The position numbers were made by a program, and so were the translations under genes. A stretch of DNA of 64,000 nt from Fen-1135 sp963705275. Lineage in GTDB: Bacteria > Desulfobacterota > Syntrophia > Syntrophales > UBA2185. A model generated the notes under the pieces. It had not been told where the DNA came from. It saw only the letters and a list, made by a program, of their open reading frames with translations, and did no database searches. Of the stretch, positions 1-9,223 are shown piece by piece. The first letter of the stretch is position 1; every line of letters starts with the position of its first letter. The stretch is taken from contig OY970063.1 in assembly GCA_963705275.1 (NCBI GenBank), positions 1,116,001 to 1,180,000 on the forward strand, read 5' to 3'.

Positions 1-840
1 CAAATGCTGATTGGTTCCAAACCGGGTCAAGAGAACTCCTCCCAGGCCAAGGACGATGGCGCACACCTTGACCATCCAGCCCACATACGGTATCCATCCG
101 ATTAACCACAGGATGACAAGTCCCCATATGGTCTCACGCATCATACTTTGATCATTCCTCTTGAGGACGGCGAACAATCTTCTTCCGACAAGCTGTGACA
201 CTGAAATAAAACCGATGAGTACAGCGGTGAGAACGACGGTCATTTCCAGGGGAATCAGGACGATGCCGACAACCGAAATTGCCAGAAGTACGGCCAGTGG
301 GACAATCAACACCAGCCCGCCAAGGCCCCACACAGTAACTTTGAAAGGCTTCTCCTTGATTGCTGCCGAGACCAGACGCACCGGCTTCGGAATCAGAAGC
401 ACCGTCACGACGGTAATGATCAGGAGGCCGAGGAAAATGGACATGGAGATAACGGCAAAGATCCATGACCACCCTTCCCACTCTTCACTGAGGGCGTTTG
501 TCACGGCTTGAGAGATATCATTGGAATTGATCTCCGTAACGCTGCCACGGACTTCTGCGCCTTTCCCCCTGACAATGATCCCTCCCAGGCAAAAGACATT
601 ACCGCCCACGACGGCTGTATTCGCAAGCACCACAGACCCTCCGATGGCTATCACGTGGTTTTCAACGGTGCCCTCCACGGTAATCTGCCCGCCTATGGCC
701 ACGACGTTGTGGACCTTCGTGCCGTCCTCAATCGTGAGATCACTGCCGATTTTCACGACACTCTGACTCTCCGCCCTGACTGTCGTCACCGAACAGAAGA
801 TGAGCCCGAGAATCAGAAAAAGTGCCATCTTCTTTTTCAT
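1..840 (-). CDS. Bactofilin-like membrane protein (C-terminus cut by window edge)
   Basis: The frame is open from an ATG at 840 to the left edge, giving 280 codons with no stop, so the C-terminus lies outside. Residues 1-24 form a signal peptide (MKKK, hydrophobic core, VRA-ES). Residues about 30-100 are a short beta-helix-like, Val/Gly-rich repeat of the polymer-forming bactofilin type. At least four hydrophobic segments follow, from about residue 125. An AAAGGA ribosome site precedes the ATG. The likely role is an exported or membrane-anchored polymer-forming protein; the exact function is unknown. It is a divergent relative of the bactofilin at 29499. The fold assignment is by sequence pattern only. 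Confidence 0.75.
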   Translation of the reverse strand, partial: MKKKMALFLILGLIFCSVTTVRAESQSVVKIGSDLTIEDGTKVHNVVAIGGQITVEGTVENHVIAIGGSVVLANTAVVGGNVFCLGGIIVRGKGAEVRGSVTEINSNDISQAVTNALSEEWEGWSWIFAVISMSIFLGLLIITVVTVLLIPKPVRLVSAAIKEKPFKVTVWGLGGLVLIVPLAVLLAISVVGIVLIPLEMTVVLTAVLIGFISVSQLVGRRLFAVLKRNDQSMMRETIWGLVILWLIGWIPYVGWMVKVCAIVLGLGGVLLTRFGTNQHL

Positions 841-885
841 AGTTTTCCTTTAAGCTGCACGGATATTAATATCTCTCTGCTAACG

Positions 886-1548
886 CTATGTCTCTATACC
901 GTTTCTATGCGATAATCGGCCGCGACTGCGAAAATATTCGATGACCACAGGGAGTACGGAAACCACAATGATACCAAAGATGACAAAAGTGAAGTTACGC
1001 CGGACAGCAGGAAGATTGCCGAAATAATAGCCGCCAAGGATAAAAATAGCAACCCAGGCAACACTGCCCGCAATGTTATAAATTACGAAACGCAGGTATG
1101 ACATTTTCCCGACCCCTGCCACAAAAGGTGCAAACGTCCGGATAATCGGGATGAATCTCGCGATGACTATCGTTTTCCCTCCGTGCTTTTCATAAAAATC
1201 ATGGGTGCGGTCAAGATATTCCTTGTTCAGAAAACGAGCGTTGTCCTTGTGAAAAACTTTTGGACCAACGAATTTTCCTATGGCATAGTTCACCGTATTC
1301 CCCGCTACAGCGGCGATTGCAAGCAGGACCAGCAGCCATTCGATCTGGAGCACTCCCATGGCGGCAAAGGTGCCAAGTCCAAACAGAAGAGAATCTCCCG
1401 GCAGGAAGGGTGTAACTACAAGGCCTGTTTCACAGAATATGACAAGAAAGAAAATGAAATAGGTCCAACCGCCAAAGAACTGAATGATGGAAGCGAGATG
1501 CCGGTCAAGGTGAACGAAAAAATCTGCGAAATTGATAATCAGTTCCAT
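886..1548 (-). CDS. DedA-family inner membrane protein
   Basis: This 220-residue polytopic membrane protein belongs to the DedA/SNARE-associated family, whose members act as flippases or transporters for lipid carriers such as undecaprenyl phosphate. Family marks are visible: an acidic residue followed by a PFLPGD turn at about 40-52, and the RF.P..R...P..AG signature at about 131-145. Four to five hydrophobic segments fit the usual topology. The length is normal. The ATG start is preceded by a purine-rich but weak ribosome site. It is divergent from hypA and has its own predicted promoter at 1600-1626. Family assignment is firm; the substrate is not shown by the sequence. Confidence 0.9.
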   Translation of the reverse strand: MELIINFADFFVHLDRHLASIIQFFGGWTYFIFFLVIFCETGLVVTPFLPGDSLLFGLGTFAAMGVLQIEWLLVLLAIAAVAGNTVNYAIGKFVGPKVFHKDNARFLNKEYLDRTHDFYEKHGGKTIVIARFIPIIRTFAPFVAGVGKMSYLRFVIYNIAGSVAWVAIFILGGYYFGNLPAVRRNFTFVIFGIIVVSVLPVVIEYFRSRGRLSHRNGIET

Positions 1549-1599
1549 TTTCTTTATCTAAAACACCATGATTGCTATGCGCAAGATATCTGTTCGATT

Positions 1600-1626
1600 A
1601 GTATAGTAAAGGGTTTGCTGTGTCAA
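1600..1626 (-). promoter_or_regulatory. Predicted sigma-70 promoter of the DedA gene
   Basis: On the minus strand TTGACA (1626-1621) and TATACT (1605-1600) are separated by 15 bp. Both hexamers are near perfect but the spacer is shorter than the optimum of 17. It lies about 50 bp upstream of the DedA start. Confidence 0.5.
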
Positions 1627-1759
1627 TAATAAAGAAGGGATGTCTGAGCGGATGCCCGGATATTTTTGTGCCGTCACTTTTTTAATTGATATTTGCTCCA
1701 TTCATGTACTAAACTTTTCGGAAAAGGAGGCGGGCCATTCTCGAATTAGAGCCAAGGAA

Positions 1760-2110
1760 ATGCACGAATTATCTGTAACGGAGAGCATCCTCAATATCGT
1801 CCTGAAGCACGCCCAGACCAACGGAGCAGAGAAGGTCCTCACCATCGGACTTAAGATAGGCGAGCTCAGCGAACTTGTTGGCGAGTGCATTCAGCAATAC
1901 TTTGATTATCTCAGTAAAGGCACCATTGCGGAAGGGGCTGTATTGGAAATTGAAAGAGCGCCCATAATATTTGAGTGCACTGAATGCAAGATCACCTTCC
2001 AGGTTTCTTTGAGCCATACAAAAGATTTTACATGCCCCGAATGTCACGGGGCTAAGGTCACGCTGGTCTCGGGCCGTGAATTTTATATTAAGGATATAAC
2101 GATCTCGTAA
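1760..2110 (+). CDS. hypA: Hydrogenase nickel incorporation protein HypA
   Basis: HypA delivers nickel, with HypB, to the large subunit of [NiFe]-hydrogenase. The 116-residue protein starts MHELS, so His2, the nickel ligand, is present. The structural zinc site is formed by CTEC (73-76) and CPEC (92-95). An upstream in-frame ATG would add 40 residues. I chose the ATG at 1760 because an AAGGAA site precedes it and HypA proteins begin with MHE. hypB follows after 14 bp, so the two are almost certainly cotranscribed. No hydrogenase structural gene is in the window. Confidence 0.95.
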   Translation: MHELSVTESILNIVLKHAQTNGAEKVLTIGLKIGELSELVGECIQQYFDYLSKGTIAEGAVLEIERAPIIFECTECKITFQVSLSHTKDFTCPECHGAKVTLVSGREFYIKDITIS

Positions 2111-2124
2111 TAAGGAGTGAAACA

Positions 2125-2805
2125 ATGGCAGACATACGCCTGATTGAAATCAAAGAAGACATCCTGTCTGATAACAAAGACCTTGCCGACGAGATAAGGG
2201 ATACGCTCAGAAGGCATAAAGTTTTCATGCTGAATCTTATGGCCTCGCCGGGAGGCGGAAAGACGAGTCTTATAATAAACACGATCCGAAAGTTGAAAGG
2301 GGTCATGAGAATCGCCGTGATCGAGGGTGACATCGATTCCGTGGTCGATGCGGAGAAGGTCGTCAAGGAGGGAATCCCGGCAGTTCAGCTTAAGACCGGT
2401 GGGTTCTGTCATCTGGATGCCTCAATGATCAAATTGGCCATCAACGAAATAGACCTCACTGGTCTTGACCTTCTCATCATCGAGAACATCGGAAATCTCG
2501 TCTGTCCCGCTGAATTCGATACGGGTGCCCACAAGCAGGCGATGATCCTCAGTGTTCCGGAGGGCGATGATAAGCCTCTCAAGTATCCCATGATGTTTAG
2601 CATATGCGACGTCCTCATAATCAATAAAATAGATTATCTCGGTATTGCCGATTTTGACATGGATGCCGCTAAGGAGAGGGTCGTCAAACTGAACCCCGGA
2701 ATTAAGATCATCGACGTTTCCTGCAAGACGGGACAGGGCATAGAAGAATGGACCCATTGGCTGAAAAGAGAAGTGCAGACTTATCGGAATGCCCTTGCTC
2801 CTTGA
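2125..2805 (+). CDS. hypB: Hydrogenase nickel incorporation GTPase HypB
   Basis: HypB is a SIMIBI-class GTPase that drives nickel insertion together with HypA. Visible are the P-loop SPGGGKT (41-47), the Cys95-His96 pair and Cys127 of the G-domain metal site, and the NKID guanine-specificity motif (167-170). The 226-residue protein lacks both the N-terminal CxxCGC nickel motif and the His-rich stretch found in many HypB proteins, so it is a minimal, non-storing form. The ribosome site is AAGGAG. It forms an operon with hypA. Confidence 0.95.
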   Translation: MADIRLIEIKEDILSDNKDLADEIRDTLRRHKVFMLNLMASPGGGKTSLIINTIRKLKGVMRIAVIEGDIDSVVDAEKVVKEGIPAVQLKTGGFCHLDASMIKLAINEIDLTGLDLLIIENIGNLVCPAEFDTGAHKQAMILSVPEGDDKPLKYPMMFSICDVLIINKIDYLGIADFDMDAAKERVVKLNPGIKIIDVSCKTGQGIEEWTHWLKREVQTYRNALAP

Positions 2806-2944
2806 TGCCGACGCCTGTTGCACACATCTATAGCCAATGCGCGATTTTGCGAAGACCCGGATCTCTATGAACAGGGGAACGATTGACAGGCGGCATCTTA
2901 GTCCCCTTTCCAAGCCCACATCTTACTGAAGCAAGGAATTGTCG

Positions 2945-4027
2945 ATGGATGTCTACGAGAGGCTGCGCGAAATTCTTGATGCCCACCCTTCCGGTGCGCC
3001 CAAATCAAAGGCGTTTGCTGAAATACTCCGTATTCTTTTTACGGACGAGGAGGCGGAGCTTGCCACACACATGAGCTTTTCGCCAAAGCCCGCTCATGAG
3101 ATCGCGTCCGCTTGCGGCATTCCACCGGATGAAGCGGAATACCTCCTCGAGTCTATGGCAGATAAGGCGGTCATTTTTTCTCGCGAGAAAGATGGCACGC
3201 TGTCATATGGCCTGCTGCCAACAGTGCCGGGGCTGTTTGAATTCCCGCTGATGCGGGGCGCCAGCTCGCCGATCCACGAAAGATTGGGAAAGCTGTGGAC
3301 GAAATACCGCAAAGAAGGGCTTGGGGCTTCCTTCGCCGGGAACCCGACCCCCATGGCGCGGGTCGTGCCTGTCCGGCAAGCCATGGATGCAACCGTCCAT
3401 ATCCACCCCTACGAGGAAGTTGCGAAGCTAATCGAGAAGGCAGACTATATAGCGCTCGGAAGCTGTGCCTGCCGCGTCAGCGTCGGCGCATGCCAATCTC
3501 CGAGAGATGTATGCCTGTTTTTTGATGCGCCTGCCCGGTTTCTGGTAGATCGACGGTACGCCCGTGCAATAGAGAGGGAGGAAGCACACAGCGTCCTGGA
3601 CAGAGCGGAAGAAGCAGGCCTGGTGCATACAAGCAGCAACAGCGCCGACAGGGCTAGCTTTATCTGCAACTGCTGCCCCTGCTGCTGCATAATCCTGACA
3701 AGCCTCACCAGACTTAAATTACCCCATGGTTTTGCGAAAAGCGGATTCCAGCCTCAGGTTGACAGCGAGGCATGTACGGGCTGTCAGTTATGTGCAGACG
3801 AGAGGTGTCCTATGTCTGCCATTGAAATGAAAAACGATTGCGCAGCAGTCGACTACGAAAAATGCATCGGCTGCGGGCTCTGTGTAACGGCCTGCCCGGC
3901 TGCTGCCATGACGTTGTTGAGGCGAAGCGAACAACCGGACATGCCTGCGACGTCTCAGGACTTGGGAATGACGGTGCTGAAAGAAAAAGATAAACTGGAG
4001 CGCTTTTTAAAAATCACAAAGAAGTAA
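2945..4027 (+). CDS. Winged-helix / 2x[4Fe-4S] ferredoxin-domain protein
   Basis: The protein has 360 residues. The N-terminal part (about 20-95) resembles a MarR-like helix-turn-helix. A middle domain holds conserved cysteines (GSCACR) and a dense Cys patch, CNCCPCCC, at about 241-248. The C-terminus is a two-cluster ferredoxin domain (about 270-325). Cluster motif one is CTGCQLC followed by CP with an extra residue (CX2CX2CX4CP); motif two is the classical CIGCGLC...CP. Similar proteins are common in anaerobic Deltaproteobacteria but have no settled function; redox sensing or electron transfer is inferred. AAGGAA sits six bases before the ATG at 2945. A TTG at 2939 is too close to that site. 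Confidence 0.75.
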   Translation: MDVYERLREILDAHPSGAPKSKAFAEILRILFTDEEAELATHMSFSPKPAHEIASACGIPPDEAEYLLESMADKAVIFSREKDGTLSYGLLPTVPGLFEFPLMRGASSPIHERLGKLWTKYRKEGLGASFAGNPTPMARVVPVRQAMDATVHIHPYEEVAKLIEKADYIALGSCACRVSVGACQSPRDVCLFFDAPARFLVDRRYARAIEREEAHSVLDRAEEAGLVHTSSNSADRASFICNCCPCCCIILTSLTRLKLPHGFAKSGFQPQVDSEACTGCQLCADERCPMSAIEMKNDCAAVDYEKCIGCGLCVTACPAAAMTLLRRSEQPDMPATSQDLGMTVLKEKDKLERFLKITKK

Positions 4028-4531
4028 CGCCGGTGTAAACTTCAATGATGAAGTTATCAATCCCGCGCGGAGCCTGCCTGGAACACGGCGAAGAAGGCCT
4101 GCTCCCGGCCTTCTTCGTAACCTATTCCGGCCGCCGCTTCAGAGCCTCTTGATCCTTCTTGCGCAGAATCTATTTCACCTTCTATCATAGCTTTCCTTGT
4201 TTTTTTTCTTCCGGACTTCGCGTCTGTAAAAAAAATTTGCAAATTTATAAAAAAATCCTTGAAAAATTCGGAAAAATTTTTTATGAAGAAGGCAACATAC
4301 AACATAGAAACGAGGCGAAAATAAAAAAGCAGCCCTACAGATGATATTGCGAGACACCGTACCACTGCTTTCTCGCGTCCATGGGTCTGCTGGGGCATGG
4401 AACAATTGCACTGTCGATTTCCGGGAGCAAGGGCCGTATCCCGATTTGAGTGGGTGCTTGGTCCGACTTCTAAAAATATGAAGCATCGTCATCTGCTCCA
4501 CGTGAACCTGCGAAGAAGGAGGTAGTGCAAT
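4028..4531. other. Intergenic region with a perfect hairpin
   Basis: No gene is supported in these about 500 bases. A perfect inverted repeat with 10-bp arms and a 7-nt loop lies at 4090-4116 (arm GAAGAAGGCC). It may act as a transcript end or mRNA-stabilising hairpin for the Fe-S protein gene, but no T-run follows. The middle (about 4195-4310) is very A/T-rich. A good AGGAGG site at 4519-4524 belongs to the next gene. Confidence 0.5.
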
Positions 4532-5590
4532 ATGCCTTTAGCGAGAGGTCGCACCGATCTACCGGTCCTGTTGCTTCACAATATCGATCGAGCATGGGAT
4601 CCCGCCGACATAGATCTCACACTTCAGGAAGTTGCAAATCTTGAGTTGGTCTTAGAAGAGCAGGGACATCCTGTCACCAACGTGCCTGTCTTCAACGCCG
4701 ATCTCAGTTCATGCCTCAGCTCCTATGACCCCGACCGGCATATCGTATTCAACTGGTGCGAGGAGATTCCCGGTGTGCCGCATAGTGAAGCGCTCGCTGC
4801 GGAGACGCTCGAGGAGTTAGATTTCACATACACAGGCTCTACACCAGAGGTGCTGCGTCTCTGTTGGCATAAGGAAAAGGTTAAGCGCCTGTTGGAAAGA
4901 GCCGGTGCGCCGACGCCACGCTGGCGTATTTACAATTCCGCCGATGTCGATGATTGGAACTGTTTTCCGGCGATTGTAAAGCCATCCAGAGAACACTGCA
5001 GTTACGGGGTTACTACGGATGCCGTCGTCACTTCACCTCGTAAACTGTGCGATCGGATTTCTTATATACTTGATAAATTTCGTCAACCTGCTCTTGTTGA
5101 AGACTTCATTGACGGGCGGGAATTCCATGTAACCATCTGGGGAAACGGCAACATCCGGATGCTGCCCCCTGCCGAAATGGACTTTGCCCTCTTCGAAGAT
5201 GTGCGCGATCGTCTCTGCACTTACGATTCCAAATTCATGCCGGGCTCATCCCACTATGTGAAGATCGGCCTGCAATTGCCGGCGCCCCTCAACGACATAG
5301 AGTATCAACGGCTGAAGAAGACCAGCATTCTGGCCTATAAGACCATCGGCTGCCGCGACTATGCCCGGCTTGACATCAGGCTCCGGGATGGTATTTTTTA
5401 CATACTCGATGTTAATCCCAATTCCGATATCAGCGCCGAAGCCAGCATGGCGTGCGCCGCTGAATTTGCGGGCTACTCGCACGGGGAGATGATCAGCCAT
5501 ATCATCAACCTTGCCGCCAGGCGTCACCCTATCTTCAGGAAACGCCCTGCAAGAGCGGCAGCGTTATCAGAATCTTTTCAATACGCGTAG
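4532..5590 (+). CDS. ATP-grasp ligase, D-Ala-D-Ala ligase-like
   Basis: A 352-residue protein with the layout of the D-alanine-D-alanine ligase superfamily: an N-terminal pre-ATP-grasp Rossmann-like part (about 10-110), then an ATP-grasp fold (about 115-320). IVKPSREHCSYGV is the ATP-binding lysine and glycine-loop region, VEDFIDGREF is the typical E-F-I-x-G-R-E stretch, and ILDVNPNSDIS carries the metal-binding Asp/Asn. It lacks close similarity to true Ddl in the substrate region, so another amino-acid or peptide ligase is likely. An AAGGAGG site precedes the ATG. It sits alone between hypAB and convergent hypF; any link to hydrogenase maturation is only positional. Confidence 0.7.
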   Translation: MPLARGRTDLPVLLLHNIDRAWDPADIDLTLQEVANLELVLEEQGHPVTNVPVFNADLSSCLSSYDPDRHIVFNWCEEIPGVPHSEALAAETLEELDFTYTGSTPEVLRLCWHKEKVKRLLERAGAPTPRWRIYNSADVDDWNCFPAIVKPSREHCSYGVTTDAVVTSPRKLCDRISYILDKFRQPALVEDFIDGREFHVTIWGNGNIRMLPPAEMDFALFEDVRDRLCTYDSKFMPGSSHYVKIGLQLPAPLNDIEYQRLKKTSILAYKTIGCRDYARLDIRLRDGIFYILDVNPNSDISAEASMACAAEFAGYSHGEMISHIINLAARRHPIFRKRPARAAALSESFQYA

Positions 5591-5745
5591 CGATCTTTTC
5601 TCACTTTCGTGACCGGTCCCGACCTTTTTCATACCAAAGAGTGCGTTCTAAACTCTCAGAACCGCTTCCACTCTGTGTTCTTAAGTTTTCGAGACTCACT
5701 AATAGTTTTCTGAAACCTTGATTTTCAGAGATCGAATTCAATCCA

Positions 5746-8019
5746 TCACCGCACGGCTTGCGCCCCCGCGCATACAGCCTGTCCGAGAGAGATGCAGCCG
5801 TCGTTCGTAGGTATCGCCCTGTGGAAGAAAACATCAAAGCCCTCCTTTTTGAGTTCCTTTATTGTTCCTTCGGTCAGGATGCGGTTCTGGAAGCACCCCC
5901 CGCTCAGGACGACCCGGTTCAGCCCCGTCTTACTCCGTATAGTCCGGGCCATTTGGCTGAAGGCGACCTGCAGGGTGAGATGAAAGGAAAAGGCGAGCTC
6001 ACCGCTGTCCTTCCCTGCCTGCAACCTCTTGGTGATTGCACGGATCATGGGCGAGAAATCAAGGTGCATGACACCTTCGACCTCTTCGATGGCGAATCGC
6101 ATGACCCTACCGCTCCCATACCTCGCCATGGCTTCCAATTCCATCGCCGCCTGTCCTTCGAAGGTTACATTCCGGCGAAGACCAAGGATAGCGGCGACAC
6201 CGTCGAAGAGCCTTCCCAGGCTTGAAGTCAGGGGTGAATTGAATCTGTGCGTCATTATCCTGTCCATGGTTTGATAGTAGGATTTCTCTGGAACTATATC
6301 CAGGCTTTTTGCGACATCCGGCCAGTCATCTCCGTAGGTCTGTTTAAGTAGACTCACGGCAATCCGCCATGGTTCCCTGATGGCCTTCTCGCCGCCCGGC
6401 AGGAGGTAAGTGGCCAAATGGCCGATGCGTGTGAAGGCGGACTCAGATGCAAGGAGGAATTCGCCTCCCCATACTGAGCCGTCCGTGCCGTATCCCGTGC
6501 CGTCCATGGCGATGCCGATGACCTCTCCTTCAATGCCATTTTCCGCCATGGAACTTACGATGTGGGCATGATGGTGCTGGACCCGTATGACACGGGAAGC
6601 CGGAAGCCCCCCTGCAAACTTCGTCGTGTAGTAGGCGGGGTGGAGATCGCAGGCGACAATCTCGGGGCGGCATTCGGCGATCCTCTGCATCAGAGAGAGA
6701 CTCTCCCCGTAAAAATCCCTCGCCTCCGGGGTCTCCATGTCTCCTATGTGGGGACTCAGGAAAGCAAGGTTTCCTTTCAAGATGCAGAGGGTCGTCTTCA
6801 TCTGCGGACCCAGGGCAAGGACAGGAGGATATGACTTAGCAAGAGTGATTGGTATCGGTGCAAAACCTCTGGACCGGCGGATGATCCTTCTTTCACCGGA
6901 AGACACAGTAGCAATGGAATCATCGCACCGCACAAGGATGTCTCTATTATGTACGAGGAAGTAATCGGCTATGCCATCCAGACGCTTTATCGCCTCCCTG
7001 TTTTCGATACAGATGGGCTCATCCACCTGGTTCGCGCTGGTCATAACGAGGGCATGAAAGTGTTTTTCCAAAAGCATGTGATGGAGCGGCGTGTAAGGGA
7101 GCATTATTCCAAAATCAGACACCCCCGGGGCGACGGTGGGGGAAATTATAGCGCACCCTCTCTTCCGGGCAAGGACTATGGGCCTCTGGGGAGACAGGAG
7201 AATCAGCTCTTCCTCCTTACCGATCCTGGAAATCCGCAAGGCCGTCTCCACATCTCTCACCATTATGGCGAGCGGTTTTTCCTCCCTGAACTTCCTTGAC
7301 CTCAGCCTTTTTATGGCTTCGTCATTGGCAGCGTCTACGGCAAGATGAAAACCTCCAAGCCCTTTTACGGCGACTATATATCCGGAGAGAAGCAATCCGA
7401 TGGTTCTCTGGAGGGGGTCTTCGTGAGGCAGGATGTTCCCCTTCCCATCGAGAAGAATAAGTTGCGGCCCGCAGACGGGGCACGCGTTGGGTTCGGCGTG
7501 AAAACGGCGGTCTGCCGGGTTTTCATACTCCTTTTGGCAGAGGGCACACATGGGGAAACAGGACATGGACGTGTTGATCCGGTCGTAGGGGATATCCTTG
7601 ATGATCGTCAGCCTAGGGCCGCAGTTTGTGCAATTGATGAAGGGGTAGCGGAATCGTCGATCTGCAGGCTCGAAAAGCTCCTTCAGACAGTCGCCGCAGG
7701 TTGCGATGTCGGGCGTAATATGAACTTTACCGGGGCCCCTCGCATCGCTCTCGATGATCCGGAACCCATCATCGTTATTAACTTCTATATCTTCTGAGGA
7801 AATTTCCGAAATATCGGCAAGAGGAGGAAGTTCTTTGTTCACGCTCGACATGAAGGAGTTGATGGCGTCCGCAGGGCCTTCCACCTCGACAACAACCCCA
7901 TCCGGACGATTCTGGACGAAACCTGACAGTGAATGTTTTGTTGCTATGCGATAGATAAAGGGGCGAAATCCCACACCCTGAACAACGCCGGAAAATAGGC
8001 AGCGTACTCTCTTGATCAC
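5746..8019 (-). CDS. hypF: Carbamoyltransferase HypF
   Basis: HypF makes the thiocarbamate on HypE that becomes the CN ligands of the [NiFe] active site. The 757-residue protein has all domains in order: acylphosphatase-like (about 1-90, with VQGVGFRPF), paired zinc fingers (CGDC, CTNC, CALC, CPVC at about 108-185), a YrdC-like domain (about 200-390), and a Kae1-like carbamoyltransferase domain including the metal-binding VQHHHAH motif. The start is a GTG at 8019 with a poorly placed GGGAG upstream. It follows hypD after 76 bp on the same strand. The usual small hypC gene between such genes is absent. Confidence 0.95.
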   Translation of the reverse strand: MIKRVRCLFSGVVQGVGFRPFIYRIATKHSLSGFVQNRPDGVVVEVEGPADAINSFMSSVNKELPPLADISEISSEDIEVNNDDGFRIIESDARGPGKVHITPDIATCGDCLKELFEPADRRFRYPFINCTNCGPRLTIIKDIPYDRINTSMSCFPMCALCQKEYENPADRRFHAEPNACPVCGPQLILLDGKGNILPHEDPLQRTIGLLLSGYIVAVKGLGGFHLAVDAANDEAIKRLRSRKFREEKPLAIMVRDVETALRISRIGKEEELILLSPQRPIVLARKRGCAIISPTVAPGVSDFGIMLPYTPLHHMLLEKHFHALVMTSANQVDEPICIENREAIKRLDGIADYFLVHNRDILVRCDDSIATVSSGERRIIRRSRGFAPIPITLAKSYPPVLALGPQMKTTLCILKGNLAFLSPHIGDMETPEARDFYGESLSLMQRIAECRPEIVACDLHPAYYTTKFAGGLPASRVIRVQHHHAHIVSSMAENGIEGEVIGIAMDGTGYGTDGSVWGGEFLLASESAFTRIGHLATYLLPGGEKAIREPWRIAVSLLKQTYGDDWPDVAKSLDIVPEKSYYQTMDRIMTHRFNSPLTSSLGRLFDGVAAILGLRRNVTFEGQAAMELEAMARYGSGRVMRFAIEEVEGVMHLDFSPMIRAITKRLQAGKDSGELAFSFHLTLQVAFSQMARTIRSKTGLNRVVLSGGCFQNRILTEGTIKELKKEGFDVFFHRAIPTNDGCISLGQAVCAGAQAVR

Positions 8020-8095
8020 TGAATTTTGTTTGCTCCCGTCATTATCATTTGAAGACTCAGACTATTTTCCCCCTCCAAAAAGAAAGATACATCAT

Positions 8096-9193
8096 TTATG
8101 AATCGAGATGATACTTGTAATAGGCTGCGCAGGTGCCCTCTGATGACACCATGCAGGGACCTATGGGGTTGGTCGGGGTGCACGTTTTTCTGAATAAGGA
8201 ACACTTAGCGGGAACCATGACTCCTTTGAGGACATCCCCGCAACTGCAGCCCTTGATCTCTACAGAGTGAATCGGGGGAACGTCGAATTTTTCAAGCGCG
8301 TCGAAGGCTTTAAACTCATCCCGCAGGAAAAGGCCGCTTGCCGGTATTCTGCCAAGCCCCCGCCAATCTGCATCTCCTGCGCGGAAGACCCTGTTTATGA
8401 TATCCCGTGCTCGGGGGTTTCCCTGGGGTTTGACGCCCCTCGCGTACTGTATGGCGACCTCTCTTTTCCCTTCCGCAATCTGACCTAAGATCATCAGTAT
8501 TCCTTCCAGAACATCGACGGGTTCAAAACCCGTAATGACGGCGGCCTTTCCAGCTTCTGCTATTACATTATATGGACTCAGACCTATGATCGTACTTACA
8601 TGCCCGGGACAGATGAAGCCGTCAATATTAAGGGACGGGTCTTCGATGAGGGCTTTGAGGGCCGGCGGCACCACTTTGTGCACGGGGAAGACGGAAAAGT
8701 TTTTAATCCCCTTCTTTCGACAGAGTTCCACGACAGAGGCTACCATGGGAGTCGTTGTTTCAAAACCGATACCCATCATAACCACTTCCTTCGCAGTGTT
8801 TTTCTCGGCAATATCAATGCAATCCGTGGTAGACGCAATCACCCGGACATCAGCTCCGGCCGCCCGGGATTTCTGCAGGCTCGCGCGTCCTGTCCCTGGT
8901 ACTCTGAGCATATCACCGAAGGTGGCAAAGATCGTTTTCTTCATTCCGGCAAGGTGAAGGGCTTTATCGACATCGTGGATAGAGGTGACGCAGACGGGGC
9001 ATCCTGGCCCTGAAACAAGCCTTATGTGTTCCGGCAGAAGCTTTTTGATTCCGAAGCGGCCAATCACATGGGTGTGAGTGCCGCAGATCTCCATAAGAGT
9101 AATTTCTTTTTCTATCTTCTCTGCGCGTTTTGCTATCGCGGCTATAAGGCCCTTTACGAGCGATCGGTCTCTGTACTCATCGATGTATTTCAT
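8096..9193 (-). CDS. hypD: Hydrogenase maturation Fe-S protein HypD
   Basis: HypD works with HypC as the scaffold on which Fe(CN)2CO is assembled. The 365-residue protein shows the family motifs CGTHTH, GPGCPVC, FGDMLRVPG and a C-terminal Cys-rich part (CSCGD...KC) that binds the [4Fe-4S] cluster. I chose the ATG at 9193 (MKYIDEYRD), the usual family start with a GAGG upstream, over a GTG nine codons earlier. It lies between the GAF gene (30 bp) and hypF and is likely transcribed from the promoter at 10449-10477. Its partner gene hypC is missing from the window. Confidence 0.95.
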   Translation of the reverse strand: MKYIDEYRDRSLVKGLIAAIAKRAEKIEKEITLMEICGTHTHVIGRFGIKKLLPEHIRLVSGPGCPVCVTSIHDVDKALHLAGMKKTIFATFGDMLRVPGTGRASLQKSRAAGADVRVIASTTDCIDIAEKNTAKEVVMMGIGFETTTPMVASVVELCRKKGIKNFSVFPVHKVVPPALKALIEDPSLNIDGFICPGHVSTIIGLSPYNVIAEAGKAAVITGFEPVDVLEGILMILGQIAEGKREVAIQYARGVKPQGNPRARDIINRVFRAGDADWRGLGRIPASGLFLRDEFKAFDALEKFDVPPIHSVEIKGCSCGDVLKGVMVPAKCSLFRKTCTPTNPIGPCMVSSEGTCAAYYKYHLDS

Positions 9194-9223
9194 TGCGGAG
9201 AATCCTCGTTCGACATGCACAGA

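Noticed and set aside
4090..4116. Hairpin downstream of the Fe-S gene as a rho-independent terminator
   Set aside because: The stem is perfect but no T-run follows on either strand; kept only as a hairpin note.
4057..4398. Open frame of 113 codons on the minus strand
   Set aside because: It crosses the hairpin and an A/T-rich stretch, has no ribosome site and no recognisable features; composition is irregular.
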